From Apostichopus japonicus (taxonomy: Eukaryota > Echinodermata > Holothuroidea > Aspidochirotida > Stichopodidae): a stretch of 64,000 nucleotides of DNA. The notes beneath the pieces are model-generated. The model was not told where the DNA came from. It worked only from the letters and a program-made list of their open reading frames with translations, and ran no database searches. Where the stretch lies: the NCBI RefSeq assembly GCF_037975245.1, contig NC_092572.1, positions 13,520,269-13,584,268 on the forward strand, given 5' to 3'. A program made the position numbers and the translations under genes. Shown here piece by piece: positions 11,886 through 22,733 of this stretch; the first letter of the stretch is position 1, and each line of letters begins with the position of its first letter.

Positions 11886-14031
11886 AGAGTATCCACGAGG
11901 GATAAACAACTGTAACCAAATGATAAAGCTTCCAGGGGTGTTGCTTTTTGACCCCAGCTACGCTCTGAGAATGTAAGAGTAAATTATTTTCTAAAATGGA
12001 GATCATAATTCTGCTGTGCTTTTCGTATCAAGTTTAGATATGGCGTGATGGTTGCAAATTAGTGCATGATTTTTATTTTTAATTCCATACCCGCTTACCA
12101 CGTTGTTTACAGTATAAAGACAGCCTACCTGCGCATATAGGTCTAAACTGAGGCACTTCGAGCGATACGAAGATCCTATCAGGTGGAAAATGTGGAAATT
12201 CGTCAGCTCAATAGTGCCAGTATGAAATCAAATTAAACGTTATACGCCGCGGCCCACAATACCCGTCAGCCCCGCTTTTCAAGGTTTTAAGCCCATTATT
12301 TGTTCAGAATTTGAAAATGCACATTCCTCGTGAATAAATTCACTTGAAAACATACCCATAACGTTGCAAAAATTGTATCTATGGACAACCAATATAGAAA
12401 CCTCCTTCAAACCCTAACAGACCGGTAAGGCCATCAGCTGAAGCTCAAAATGTGGCTGTAAAATCAGTTTCGTTCCAGCAACACCGGGTCTAGACTTTTA
12501 ATGCATTTTTGGGTAGTTTAATGCATCACAAACATTATATCAAAAGTTCTCCAAAAAATTTCCTGCAGTATTTTTGTAACGCACCCTTGAAATTGGGTAT
12601 GTTATGTAGACATTACGTGCTACGATGCTATGTATTAGGAACACATGTGCTAACGTTAGATTTGGTACAGTGGTGCATACATACCACTCTTTTCTTATAT
12701 GTTTAATTACGACTGATATATTTTTTTGTATAATAGTTGGGTCAGGGTTACAAGAATGGTGGAAGAGGATTCTGGTCTAAGGGTCAGTGAGGGTTGTTTT
12801 CAGGCATTACCCCCCCCCCCCCCCTCCATTTTCGCCAAAATGGTAAAAAATCACATTTTCAACTTTGAAATATGAAATACAATTTTTGCACATTATAACT
12901 TAAGGGTTTTAATTATGAAAATGTACCACTTTTAATAAACTCAGATATAATGCTTTGTAAAAATCAAATATTTTTAGATTTTCCCCCTATGTTATGAATG
13001 CATTTCGTCTGTGCATGTATGTGTAAATATACACATATAATGAAAAGTTCCTCTCCATAATTGTTACACTCCCCATCCAAACTGTTTTACACATGTGACC
13101 CCCTCCCCCTCTACTTTACATGTAGCTAAATCCCTAGTTACAGTGAGATGTGCCAATGCCCCAAGACCAGTGAGTTATTTCTTTTGTATAAATCAATATA
13201 TAAGTTGGCACACTAAGACATCATGGCATATCGTAGATGTGAAATAAAGTTAGTCGGTATATATCCGTTACCTTAGTACTCTTTCTACAGTCTTCTGCAA
13301 AACTAGGTACTTTCTCCATGTTACGGAAACAACATGTTTATAATTCGCATTCCTGCAAAAAGTGTTTCCAAGGGAGTTAACGTATAAAAGAAAAGATCGA
13401 CAAGGTTTCGAATGGTATTTTGAATAATAATAGTCCTATATTCTACAAATAATATGGATAATAAAGGTGAATGGTACAAATAAGTGAATAACGAAGACAC
13501 TTAACTTAAGCCCCAGATAGAAAGAAATAATGTATCTATTAAGACTGGGTCGATACACTCAATGGTGTAGTAGAGCTGGGCCTTTGCGATGATTCAAGAT
13601 ACAGGTTCTTCATCAAAAGGCGCGGCGAGGAATTAATAAGTGATTAAAAGTTCATCGAAGGACAGTTGTACTAGTTATAACAGGATCCACTTCAATTCAC
13701 TGCATGGAAGTCAGATATGGTATGGAAAAGGGAAAGAACATTCCGTAGTAGAGGTGAAGATAATTAGATGAAATAAAAGTCACGAAAGACTTGAATATCC
13801 TTCAGTCAAAACTTGAACAGATGCACAAAACGTGTTAACAATATGAATAAAACAGGTAACGAAATGTTACGGCAAAACAATAAAGAACCGTGATATTGGA
13901 ACAGGGTCAGGGGCGATGGTTCCCCAAAAACAGTATAAAAACCTCTGACTGGTTTCAGGACGCGGTATTTGCGTCATCGTCATCAGTAAATGTAGTTGTG
14001 AATATGCAAGAGGTAAAGCATGCCCATAACA
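11886..14031. other. No recognisable gene; one poly-C run
   Basis: A run of about 14 C residues lies near 12811-12824. No coding exon was recognised. Confidence 0.5.
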
Positions 14032-14070
14032 CCCTCCCCCCTCCCCCCTCCCCCCTCCCCCCTCCCCTCT
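14032..14070. repeat. (CCCCCCT)n minisatellite
   Basis: Five or six units of ccccccт-type sequence (C5-6 plus T) lie in tandem. The minus strand is correspondingly G-rich, with runs of five or six G separated by single A residues, so it could form a G-quadruplex. The short open frames over it on both strands are artefacts. Confidence 0.9.
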
Positions 14071-14309
14071 CAGCAAAAAAAGTGTGATTTGAAGAAAATG
14101 TGGATATTTATCATAAGGTGTCTGGTAGGTAGGGTAATCTACGTAAAACTACTAATAGCTAAAATGAATATAATGAATAAGATCGTGTTTTCTGGTTCCT
14201 TTAAACTCTGGGGAACAAAATAATGACAACATGACTTTGAAAAATTTAACCCTCTTCACAAACTTCAAACTTGATTAAAATTTCAGACTAAGATATCAAG
14301 ATTTAACAC

Positions 14310-16100
14310 CATCACAGTTCATCCTCCAAATCATCTTCCCCTGCATCAACAATCTCAACATCTTCTTGGAAGTTGCTGCAATTTCTATATTTACATAGGT
14401 CTGTACACGGTAGTTGTGCATTCATTCAGGAACATCTTCCTTTAAGACATTTGCCGACTCTACAGCTACTGAAGCAAAACATCTGGGTCAGGTGGCTTCG
14501 TCATCGAAGTGATTATAAGGTCATCATTTTCAAGTTTCCATCCATGTCCCTCTGGTGAGAGTGCATCAATCCTTTGCTGCAATGCCCTACTGTGAATAGC
14601 AGCCTGGTTGGTGCAGCGCTTAACATGCTGGATCAGAGCATCTTTTGTTGGTGGTAAACTCTGCTCTGAGGAGGAGATGAACAGAACACCTTGTACCATG
14701 AAATTGGATATTTTTGAGTCTCACATTTTATGATGGGGTACCAATATAATTACAATTCAGCTAGAAATATGTTGCAAATTACTTTAATAATTTCAATGGA
14801 AAGATTAACCTGATATTGCATCTCAAAGCGTTTAGAGAATTTTTTAATTTTCCTTGGGGGAGGACCCCCATATTCCAAAAGTCCTAGATCCACCCCTGAA
14901 CACTCAATGAACCACACATTGAAGAGAGTACTTTACCTTTCAAGATCTGTATGTCTTCCTTGTCAAGAATTGTATCTAGTTTCTTCAACATAGAGAGTGG
15001 TACCTCACTTCAATGGCAACACGGTCTTTTCCTCTAATATTCATAAAATCTGGGCTCTTCTTTTTTCCGCTCTGCTGCTTGTCGAAGCAATACTTTAATA
15101 AAATGAAATATAAAAAGCAAATTGTTTTGCATTTTCTGTTGATCAAAATGTAAGTTTGAACAAATAAGAACTAAGACAATTTTATTTATATACCATGTGA
15201 TCTGCTCATCTTCTATGGACAAACAAAGACACATTCAAATTTTGCAAACCAGTGTCATGCAAAAAAGAATTAAAACAGGCTTTTTTGACAGTACAGTACA
15301 TTATCCCTTAATGTTATGGTTTAAATTATACAATGGTAGATTATATCTGTTACTAATAATAAAGGAGACCGGTACTTGTTCATTTTGGTAAAGGTACAGT
15401 AGACATGCTGACCATAAGACCTTGCAAACCTAACCTTATTGCACCTTTGTTACACTTATTTTATTAACTAATATAATATCTCTATCATTCAAATAAAGGG
15501 CCACAGTAAGAAAACTATGAAGCCTGTATTTAACACTTAGGCTAGTGCCCCAGATGGAGAATTTGAAACAAATTTCCGTTCCTACCACCTTATAACAAAA
15601 CAAATCAGATGACCATGCCACTAATTATATTATGTTCAGGTCCAACATTGTGCCCTTTGACTTGGATTCTATCCCTCAAGGGCTACTGATCTTGCATTAT
15701 GCAACTTCTCTTAACACTTCAACTACTGTATGCCACAGAAGTACAAGTAGAGTCGTGTAGTATGCTTAGGCTTACCTCCATCGAAAGTCTCTGCCTGCTG
15801 CAGCTTGTCCTGCACCCGTTTGCAACGCTGAGTAATGTATTGTTTCTTTTCCCACATATAATAAATTGAACAGACAATACACCAGAGCTTCTGCTTGGTT
15901 TCCTCGATCTTTTCCGTCAATTCTTCGTTTAAAATCATATGGGGTCTCCTCTGGAACTGTCCGTTTTCTTGCAGCAATGTGCTTGCTATCAATGAACCGT
16001 CTGTAACACTTATCGTGGAACCCCATCATACTATGCTGTTGAACACACGCTTGATCGTAGTAGGCCATGGAGTAATCACGATACGGCGATATCACTGTCT
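14310..16100 (-). pseudogene. Decayed multi-exon member of a cysteine-rich uncharacterised family
   Basis: Four pieces appear in order on the minus strand. 16095-15960 encodes GFHDKCYRRFIDSKHIAARKR. Then, in a shifted frame, 15950-15773 encodes KIEETKQKLWCIVCSIYYM and QDKLQQAETFDG and ends at a good donor (ggaggtaagc). Near 15095-15000 there is LRQAAERKKEE followed by RGKDRVAIEVRYHSLC. At 14699-14310 there is LPPTKDALIQHVKRC, GHGWKLENDDLIITSMTKPP, and in another frame CLKGRCS and LPCTDLCKYRNCSNF with an acidic C-terminus. From memory, this combination resembles a family of unnamed invertebrate proteins that often occur in many copies. Frame changes and a stop after GRCS show decay. Whether it is a host gene family or transposon-encoded cannot be decided here. 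Confidence 0.55.
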
Positions 16101-16739
16101 CCGCCGCTGAGATTGAGCCAATCTTTAGCGCAGGAAAGTAACTTTAGTCCATCGTTTATTCGTCAGTGCCTTGACTGCTTCAAATTTTACAGATTCAATG
16201 TGCACTGAGCACTGTAGATTTCCGTGTGTCGGAGACTGACTAGCGCCCGTGGGAGCCGCCATGTTTGTTGTTTTCTACAAAGATTGCACACAGAACTCAT
16301 GGCTCATTGGACAATTTATATCACATGGTACAGATATCTCACTGGCGCACAACTTTTGAACGTAAAACGGCAGGTTTCTTAACATACGCAATACAAAATA
16401 TAGTTCGATCTTTCGAGCGGAATTGCAAAAAAACTGCAGAAAAGTACATGGACAACTTTTGGATCATTAATCTTAGTTAATTTATGTATTCAATGCTGTA
16501 GAGAAATTTTAGACCCGCAGTTGCTGGAACGAAACAAGCGAATTTCGACCTTCAGCTGATGGCCTAGGTCACGAAATTGCACGAGTAGAGGGAAGTATGA
16601 TGAAGAATGCTGGTTAGGGAACTTTCGAAAATTCAGACACAGTTTATTTATTGGTCTACAAATATTAAAACCTCTTATAACGACTACTATAAAACTTCGT
16701 TGAAGGAAATGAACAGATATTTCTGAAAGCGAACACTAC

Positions 16740-17235
16740 ACACATAGGCGTAGGAGGCGGGAGGGGGGAGGCTGCAGCCTTCCCCAACCAAATATCTTTG
16801 TGAAAATTCGAGCAATATGCTGAGAAGCTTTCGGGCACCTACTGAAAGAAAAAATAAATTGCAATGGTGTATAGCTAAAGAAGATCAAAAGTTTAAACCA
16901 AAATAACCTTGGTAATTCAAATAAAGTTCTAAGCTTGCCGACTATTTCGCAATTACTAACGTAAAAGAGAGTTTTGACATAATTGGACCTCCATGCTTTT
17001 TCTCCATCTAAATAAGACATTTCGTTGTTTACATTAGCATCAAGCGGTATACTGCGAAACTTTCACGGACTGTATACGGTACACGATAGCATGCGATGTA
17101 ATAACCGATGCTTGCCTATATGATATTTACATATTAACATGTTGAACGCGCAAAAATTGGTTATAATTTTTAGGGCAAGTCGTTACAGCCCCCCTCCCCG
17201 CCCCCAATCAAATTTGGCTCCTACGCTTTTGACTA
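16740..17235. mobile_element. Possible non-autonomous element with imperfect inverted ends
   Basis: The left edge reads 'taggcgtaggaggcgggagg'. The right edge, reverse-complemented, reads agcgtaggagccaaat followed by a G-rich run, so both ends share gcgtaggag plus a G-rich stretch in inverted orientation. The interior has no transposase. A related phrase, 'tctagatccacccctg', near 14886 may be another repeat end. Confidence 0.35.
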
Positions 17236-18087
17236 CACACTTAGACAGTTTGGAGGCTGTTCATCCTGGAACGTCATTTTCATGCTCACTGATATGATGT
17301 AATATCTGCTGTTTGCCTTACAAATTCGAATAATTGAGATGAGACTAAAATAATGAACTTTTATCTGTTTATTGTGCAATGCCCCACATTCTTTTATTTC
17401 GAAAGACGCAAAGTTTCAAGTTCATTACACACTAAAAGCTTCGATTCTCTATCTGTCTTCGGTTTAGGGGAAATCTTGGGATGTTCATCCCTATAGATAT
17501 CGCTAGATGTTGCTAGATGTATCCATACAGTACAGTGTCCTTGGTATTTGTCGGGCCTGATCTTAGGAAATTACAAAATCAGGACTAGTCGCACTCCCTG
17601 TAGGTCAGTGCACGACCTCCAGATGTCACTAATAAACACAACCCGATCACTTGTTTTCGACGAAGTGGTGTGTTGCCGGATTTTGTCAAGGTCTTGGTAC
17701 TACGGGCGAAGTTCATTAATTAAGTTTCGTAACTCATCGAAAAGGGATTAGATGATTGAGGCGTAGGGTTGCAGAGAGAGAGAGGGGGGGGGGTCGTTTT
17801 CATACAGTTGGGAACAATCTCAAGAAGTGGTGGGTGCATCCGCCTCCCCCACCCTCCCACCCATGATGCGCCCTTGGATCCACTACATTATATTCGCAGG
17901 AGATGTGCTCAAATCTTCAATCGCATGCGGAATTTATTTTTAGATTCATTGTACGAGTAACGATACTAGGTTTGGGTTAACAATTAGCATTCAGGTCGGA
18001 CTGTATAACATTTTATCTCTTGATGGCAGTGCTGCATCGAACGCCATATGACTAGTGCAGCTCGCATACAGATCCTGGTCTATAACG
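17236..18087. other. No recognisable gene
   Basis: A short (GA)n/G run lies at 17774-17793. No coding or RNA feature was recognised. Confidence 0.4.
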
Positions 18088-18111
18088 ATATATATATATA
18101 TATATATATAT

Positions 18112-19457
18112 CAGGGTTCTGCCGCTGCCGGTCGGCGCCGGTCGGGCCCGACCAGCACGCTGAATTACCGACCGCCACAATCTGCCTGAGTGACTTTTCC
18201 GACCGGCACTTATTTTCGATAGGAACTCCAAAAAACAGCTCCATAGCCGGAGGGTCGAACGTACAGAAACAATCTGATTGAGACTAGGGGAAATCCAGTT
18301 CATAACTGTTCAAAATATCCAACACATCACAGTGTCATACGGGTACTTAGTAAAACTTCAACTGACTCAGTAATCCCGCAAAGAAAACATTTGTCTGCTG
18401 GAAATCCCGGCATCGTTTTTTTGCATTCGCGATGAGTTTATACTCAATGTACAACTTATTCACTTGACCGTATAGAGAAAAAAAAAACTGAAAATCAATT
18501 GTGTACCAATTGTGTACGGAAAGGTGGTAGGCTACACCTTTCAAATTTTACGAAAGATCGAGCAATTAAAGCACTTTCGAAAAATTCACGCCAAACTTGC
18601 ATATCGTACTAAATGCAACTAATGTCATGTAAACAAGGCTCTAGTGCATCCATTTATGAATATACCGTAAGACCACATCTGGTGTTAAGCGGGGGGAAAA
18701 GAAAGTATTTTCTAGCATTTCCAAAAATACCGAAAAAATAATATCCTACCATAGTTAAGTGTATAGCAAATAGCCTAACCACCTCGGCGGTTATAACGGA
18801 TCTCACGTAACTACAAAATCACAACTAATTGTATTTTGCGGAGTTTACGTTTTCTACACGAACATGGAAACAATATTTAGCATTGAGTTAATCATGTCAA
18901 GTGACCTAAAACATGTGATTACATCACAAAAGTTCCTGAGATGTCAGACACAGAACTCATTCAGAGGTTGTGTACAAGGCAAGCATTGCAGGCAGTGTAC
19001 ACCAACTTCAGTCAACTCGCGAAGATCCTGCGGGTCATCTCAACAAACACAGCTGACCCAGAGAGATTATTCTCTCAAATGAAGCCGATGTTGAATAAAT
19101 GAGAGAGAATACATAATTCATTATGATTCGTCTTTATTTGGGAGTGGACTCTCACTCACTGTCCATCTAAAATTATCATCTCAGCCTGAATGATTTATTT
19201 AATAGGCACCACCGGCTGGTCTGTATTCTAGTGCTCCAGATATTTGTCCTAACTTTGTTCATTAATTATGAAAAATTCCAGACATGAGATCTCATTTCAA
19301 AGCTGTCTACATGTGGCTCAGAATACCCGGGAAGGGCCGTTTCAGGCCATCTGGGGGGTTTCCAAAACCCAAAATTTTCTTGTACGCTCCGCGCCAACCG
19401 ATGGTGGCGCTCCGCTTAGATAGTCCTGCCGGCACTCAATCCACCCTGGGCAGAACC

Positions 19458-19460
<3 letters not shown>
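18112..19460 (+). mobile_element. hAT-type DNA transposon remnant inserted in an (AT)n tract
   Basis: Perfect 12-bp terminal inverted repeats CAGGGTTCTGCC lie at 18112-18123 and, inverted, at 19449-19460; CAGGG-type ends are typical of hAT elements. Both ends abut AT repeats (18088-18111 and 19461-19519), so an 8-bp target duplication would be of the tatatata type. Inside, 18938-19102 codes the end of a hAT transposase. The interior is too short for a full transposase, so the copy is non-autonomous or deleted. GC-rich subterminal repeats (18124-18160, gccggtcggcgccggtc) are also present. Confidence 0.75.
18938..19102 (+). pseudogene. hAT transposase C-terminal (dimerisation) fragment
   Basis: The frame reads EMSDTELIQRLCTRQALQAV, then FSQLAKILRVISTNTADPER, then LFSQMKPMLNK and stop. 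The pattern LAKIL...T.DPERLFS.MK is the conserved C-terminal block of hAT (ZMYM6/KIAA1586-like) transposases. It lies inside the element bounded by CAGGG inverted repeats. About 55 residues remain of a protein normally of 500-700. Confidence 0.7.

Positions 19461-19519
<59 letters not shown>
19461..19519. repeat. (AT)n microsatellite
   Basis: About 29 AT units run directly from the hAT right end to the beginning of PLE-coding sequence. They probably belong to the same tract as 18088-18111 before hAT insertion. Confidence 0.95.
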
Positions 19520-19524
<5 letters not shown>

Positions 19525-19529
19525 CTATT

Positions 19530-21480
19530 AGCAGATCAGCCACTAACCCAATCAAAACCAAAATCCAGGTTGTGGACTCCACCGGAAGGACGTAACCGCT
19601 ATATTGACCTCTATATCAGCTCGGTTAGGTCACATCTCGACAAATTTATATGTTCCATTTCCGAGAATTAGATGCAATCTCGTCCTAACCTCAACAAATT
19701 GCAGCACATGGCACTCCAGACCGTGAAGAACAATACCGGCATTGTGGTGAAACCAGCTGACAAGGGAGGAGTCATTGTCATACAAGATCGCGACGACTAC
19801 ACTTCGGAGGCACAAGGCAACTATGCAACGACACTTTCTACCTGCAACTCAACTCAGACCCAACAGTAAACCATCACAACGAACTTAACCGCATTTTCTC
19901 AACCTTTCCTGAACGGCTCCGCCAAACCATCGAGCATCTCATACCCAAAGCTCCATCATCCGGTTGCTTCTATATGCTCCCTAAAATCCAAAATGAAGTC
20001 AATACCTGGATCCTCTGAATCGACCGCCACAATGCACATCAATGACAAAGAGATACCACCCGGACGCCCTATTGTTTCTGGTACAGGTACCCTCACTGAG
20101 GATATTTCTGGCTTCATCGATAGCCATCTACAACCACTGATGGGGAACATACCTAGTTTCGTCAAGGATACGACAGATTTTCTTCGGAAACTATCCATCG
20201 TACCCACCAGACTCCCGGCCCAAACCTCAGTGGTCACAATCGACGTATCTGCCCTATACACTAATATTCCACACGATGAGGGGGTGCAGGCATGCAAAAA
20301 ATACTTATCTGATGGAAACCACCACAAGGAGTTCGCCCTACTTATAGACATAATCCTCAGACACAATGTGTTTGCGTTCATAGACAGATTATACATTCAG
20401 GCTAAGGGGACAGCCATGGGGATAAGAAAAGGCCCCAGCGTATGCTAATCTCTTTATGGCTGATTTTTAATTTAGATTTCTCGAAATTTCTACTCTTGTA
20501 CCACTTTTGTACTTACATTACATTGACGATATCTTTGTTATTTGGTCTCATCGAGAACAGTCTCTCGATGCGTTTGTAGATAGCCTCAATCTGTTTTACC
20601 CTCCATTAAATTTACCATAGATAAATAAAAATCTCATGTTGCCTTTCTGGATACTCTGATCAATCTATCTTACGGTGGGATAACACATCTGTATATTCTA
20701 AAGCCACTGACTGTCACACATATCTCGACTTTCATAGTGTTCACCCATTTCATATATAAGGGGTCAATTGTCTTAAGCCAAATGCTTCGCTACAAACGCA
20801 TCTGTTCTGATCCCCTACAGTCTCGTAGTCAATTAACCACCCTTATAAGTCACTTTCTTGATTGTAATTATACCTACAAATTATTGAAGAGAGCCCTTAA
20901 TAAGGTCTGTTGAGTTCCCTGGGAGAAACTGCTTCAAAATCACACAGGGAGGTGAAAGAGCATCGTATTCCATTTGTCGTTACAAACAGCGATCAGGTCG
21001 ATCCATTCATTAGACTGGTCAAAAATGAATGGAACACGCTGAACTTGGGTGACGATATGGGTGACATATTTATTAACCCCCCTGTAGTTGCCAGAAGACA
21101 ACCTCCCAGCCTACGCAAAATCCTTGTTAGGGGTCGTTTACCCTCCACTGAAACTCCCCAACCCAAGGGGAATATTAAATGTGGTAATCCCCGGTGTAAG
21201 GCCTGTTATCACATGATCTCGGACAATAACATTCAGCTCTCTCCTTCAGGGGTGTGTTTACAGTCCATTCAATTGTGACACTCCTTTTGTGATATATCGT
21301 ATCACTTGTGTTCTCTGTCCTGATATACAATACATTGGCCAAGCCCCCACTCCTCGTTTAAGACTTAATAATCACTAAAGCACTCTCAGACTCACCAAAA
21401 CCAGTTTTCCAGTGGCTGAACATGTTAATCACTCTTTTTACACCTGAGCAATTTCGGATACCTGAGGGTGTCCGAAAAAT
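19530..21480 (+). mobile_element. Penelope-like retroelement, decayed near-complete ORF
   Basis: Reverse transcriptase and GIY-YIG parts are recognisable in several frames. In order: a PLE N-terminal segment (SRLWTPPEGRNRYIDLY near 19570); GIVVKPADKGGVIVIQDRDD near 19740; GRPIVSGTGTL near 20060; TIDVSALYTNIPHDEG near 20240; AKGTAMG near 20400; and the catalytic YIDDIFVIW at 20519-20545. The zinc-like linker CGNPRCKACYHM is near 21180, and a GIY-YIG start (FVIYRITCVLCPDIQYIGQ) near 21285. Frameshifts and stops (for example near 19665, 20448, 20620 and 21360) make it non-functional. It runs towards the AT tract at 21573. Confidence 0.85.
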
Positions 21481-21569
21481 GTGTGTAACATGTATATAGT
21501 TATATATTCTATTCTAAAAGGTATGTTGGATTTAAAGGTATAAAATGTTGTCCTTATCTTTTTCTTTTC

Positions 21570-21572
<3 letters not shown>

Positions 21573-21633
<61 letters not shown>

Positions 21634-21668
21634 ATATCTATATCTATACATGTACATCTATATACATA

Positions 21669-21707
<39 letters not shown>

Positions 21708-21762
21708 ATTTCTATATATATTTATATATACATAAATATATATAAAGAGAGAGAGAGAGAGG
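21573..21762. repeat. Compound (AT)n/(TATC)n microsatellite with (GA)n end
   Basis: Long AT runs are broken by tatc and tata variants and end in gagagagagaga at 21747-21760. It lies just downstream of the PLE. A CT-rich stretch (21905-22045) follows. Confidence 0.95.
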
Positions 21763-22329
21763 TGGAGAGAGAGGAAATATGGAACTGTCAAAATAGACTG
21801 TCGCTGTAAGGGAAGTGTGAGGCGCACGCCTCTTTTGAAATTCTCGATCTGTCACTGGCTACCCTGTGTATATATAGGGATCAGCGCTGTACGGTAATGA
21901 TATCACTGTTCCTCTTTCTCTTCCCGGGGTCTTGGCGTCCCCTTTTCTCCTGTATCTCTATTTCTTCTTTGTATTTCCTCTTTCTCCCTCTCCTCCTCCT
22001 CTTTTTTACCCCTTTTGCGTCTCTCTCTCTCTCTCTTTTCTCTCTTCTTTTTATTACCCGGGGCGCGCCCCCATCGCCCCCCTAGATACGCGCATGTAAA
22101 TGGAATACTACTTTTTGGATCCGTTTCGGGAAGTTGTTCATGACAGTTATCACATAAGTCTATAATGAATGTAAGCTTTGTGTCTCCTTTAACTTTGTCG
22201 TTCGTATAATAATTGATTCATTTGGGTATAAATTGTCCATTGATACTGGAGTGGTGATGGGTGAAATCTGCTCCAGTATCATGTACATTCAAATATAACT
22301 ATCGCTAGTTTTTAGGAGGGCACACACTC

Positions 22330-22710
22330 CTTCTTTGACACAGACAAATCATTTACAATACGGATTAATTGGTTTTACATTGATTCAACAATTGATCGAC
22401 CGCAGAAGTACACTGTTGACCATTCGCATCAACCAACAACATAAAAGAAACACTTGCAAAAACATATTCCATATCATATCGAGAGAGTAAACATATACCA
22501 TTGGCATCTTGTTTCATAGCGTGCTATCAATAAATATTGTTTTATTTCCTTTACACAAGAACACCATATACTATGACACAGACAAAATCAATGACAACAC
22601 GACTAAATTGGTTTAAACTCAGCAATTCCTCGACAACAGAGGTACATTTGTGACCATTCCCTTCACCAATAACAGAAAAGAAACACTTGGAAAATATTCA
22701 TCGCATGCTT
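22330..22710. repeat. Two-copy direct repeat after the lectin gene
   Basis: The segments 22330-22490 and 22565-22710 share 'acacagacaaa', 'attggttt', a cgac..cagaagt/cagaggt piece, 'tgaccattc' and 'aaaagaaacacttg' in the same order. They lie immediately 3-prime of the F-type lectin stop codon (minus strand), so they could be in its 3-prime UTR. Confidence 0.65.
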
Positions 22711-22733
22711 TTAATCAATTTCGTTTAATTCGT

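Noticed and set aside
13867-14223. Proline- and glycine-rich frames on both strands
   Set aside because: They translate the CCCCCCT minisatellite.
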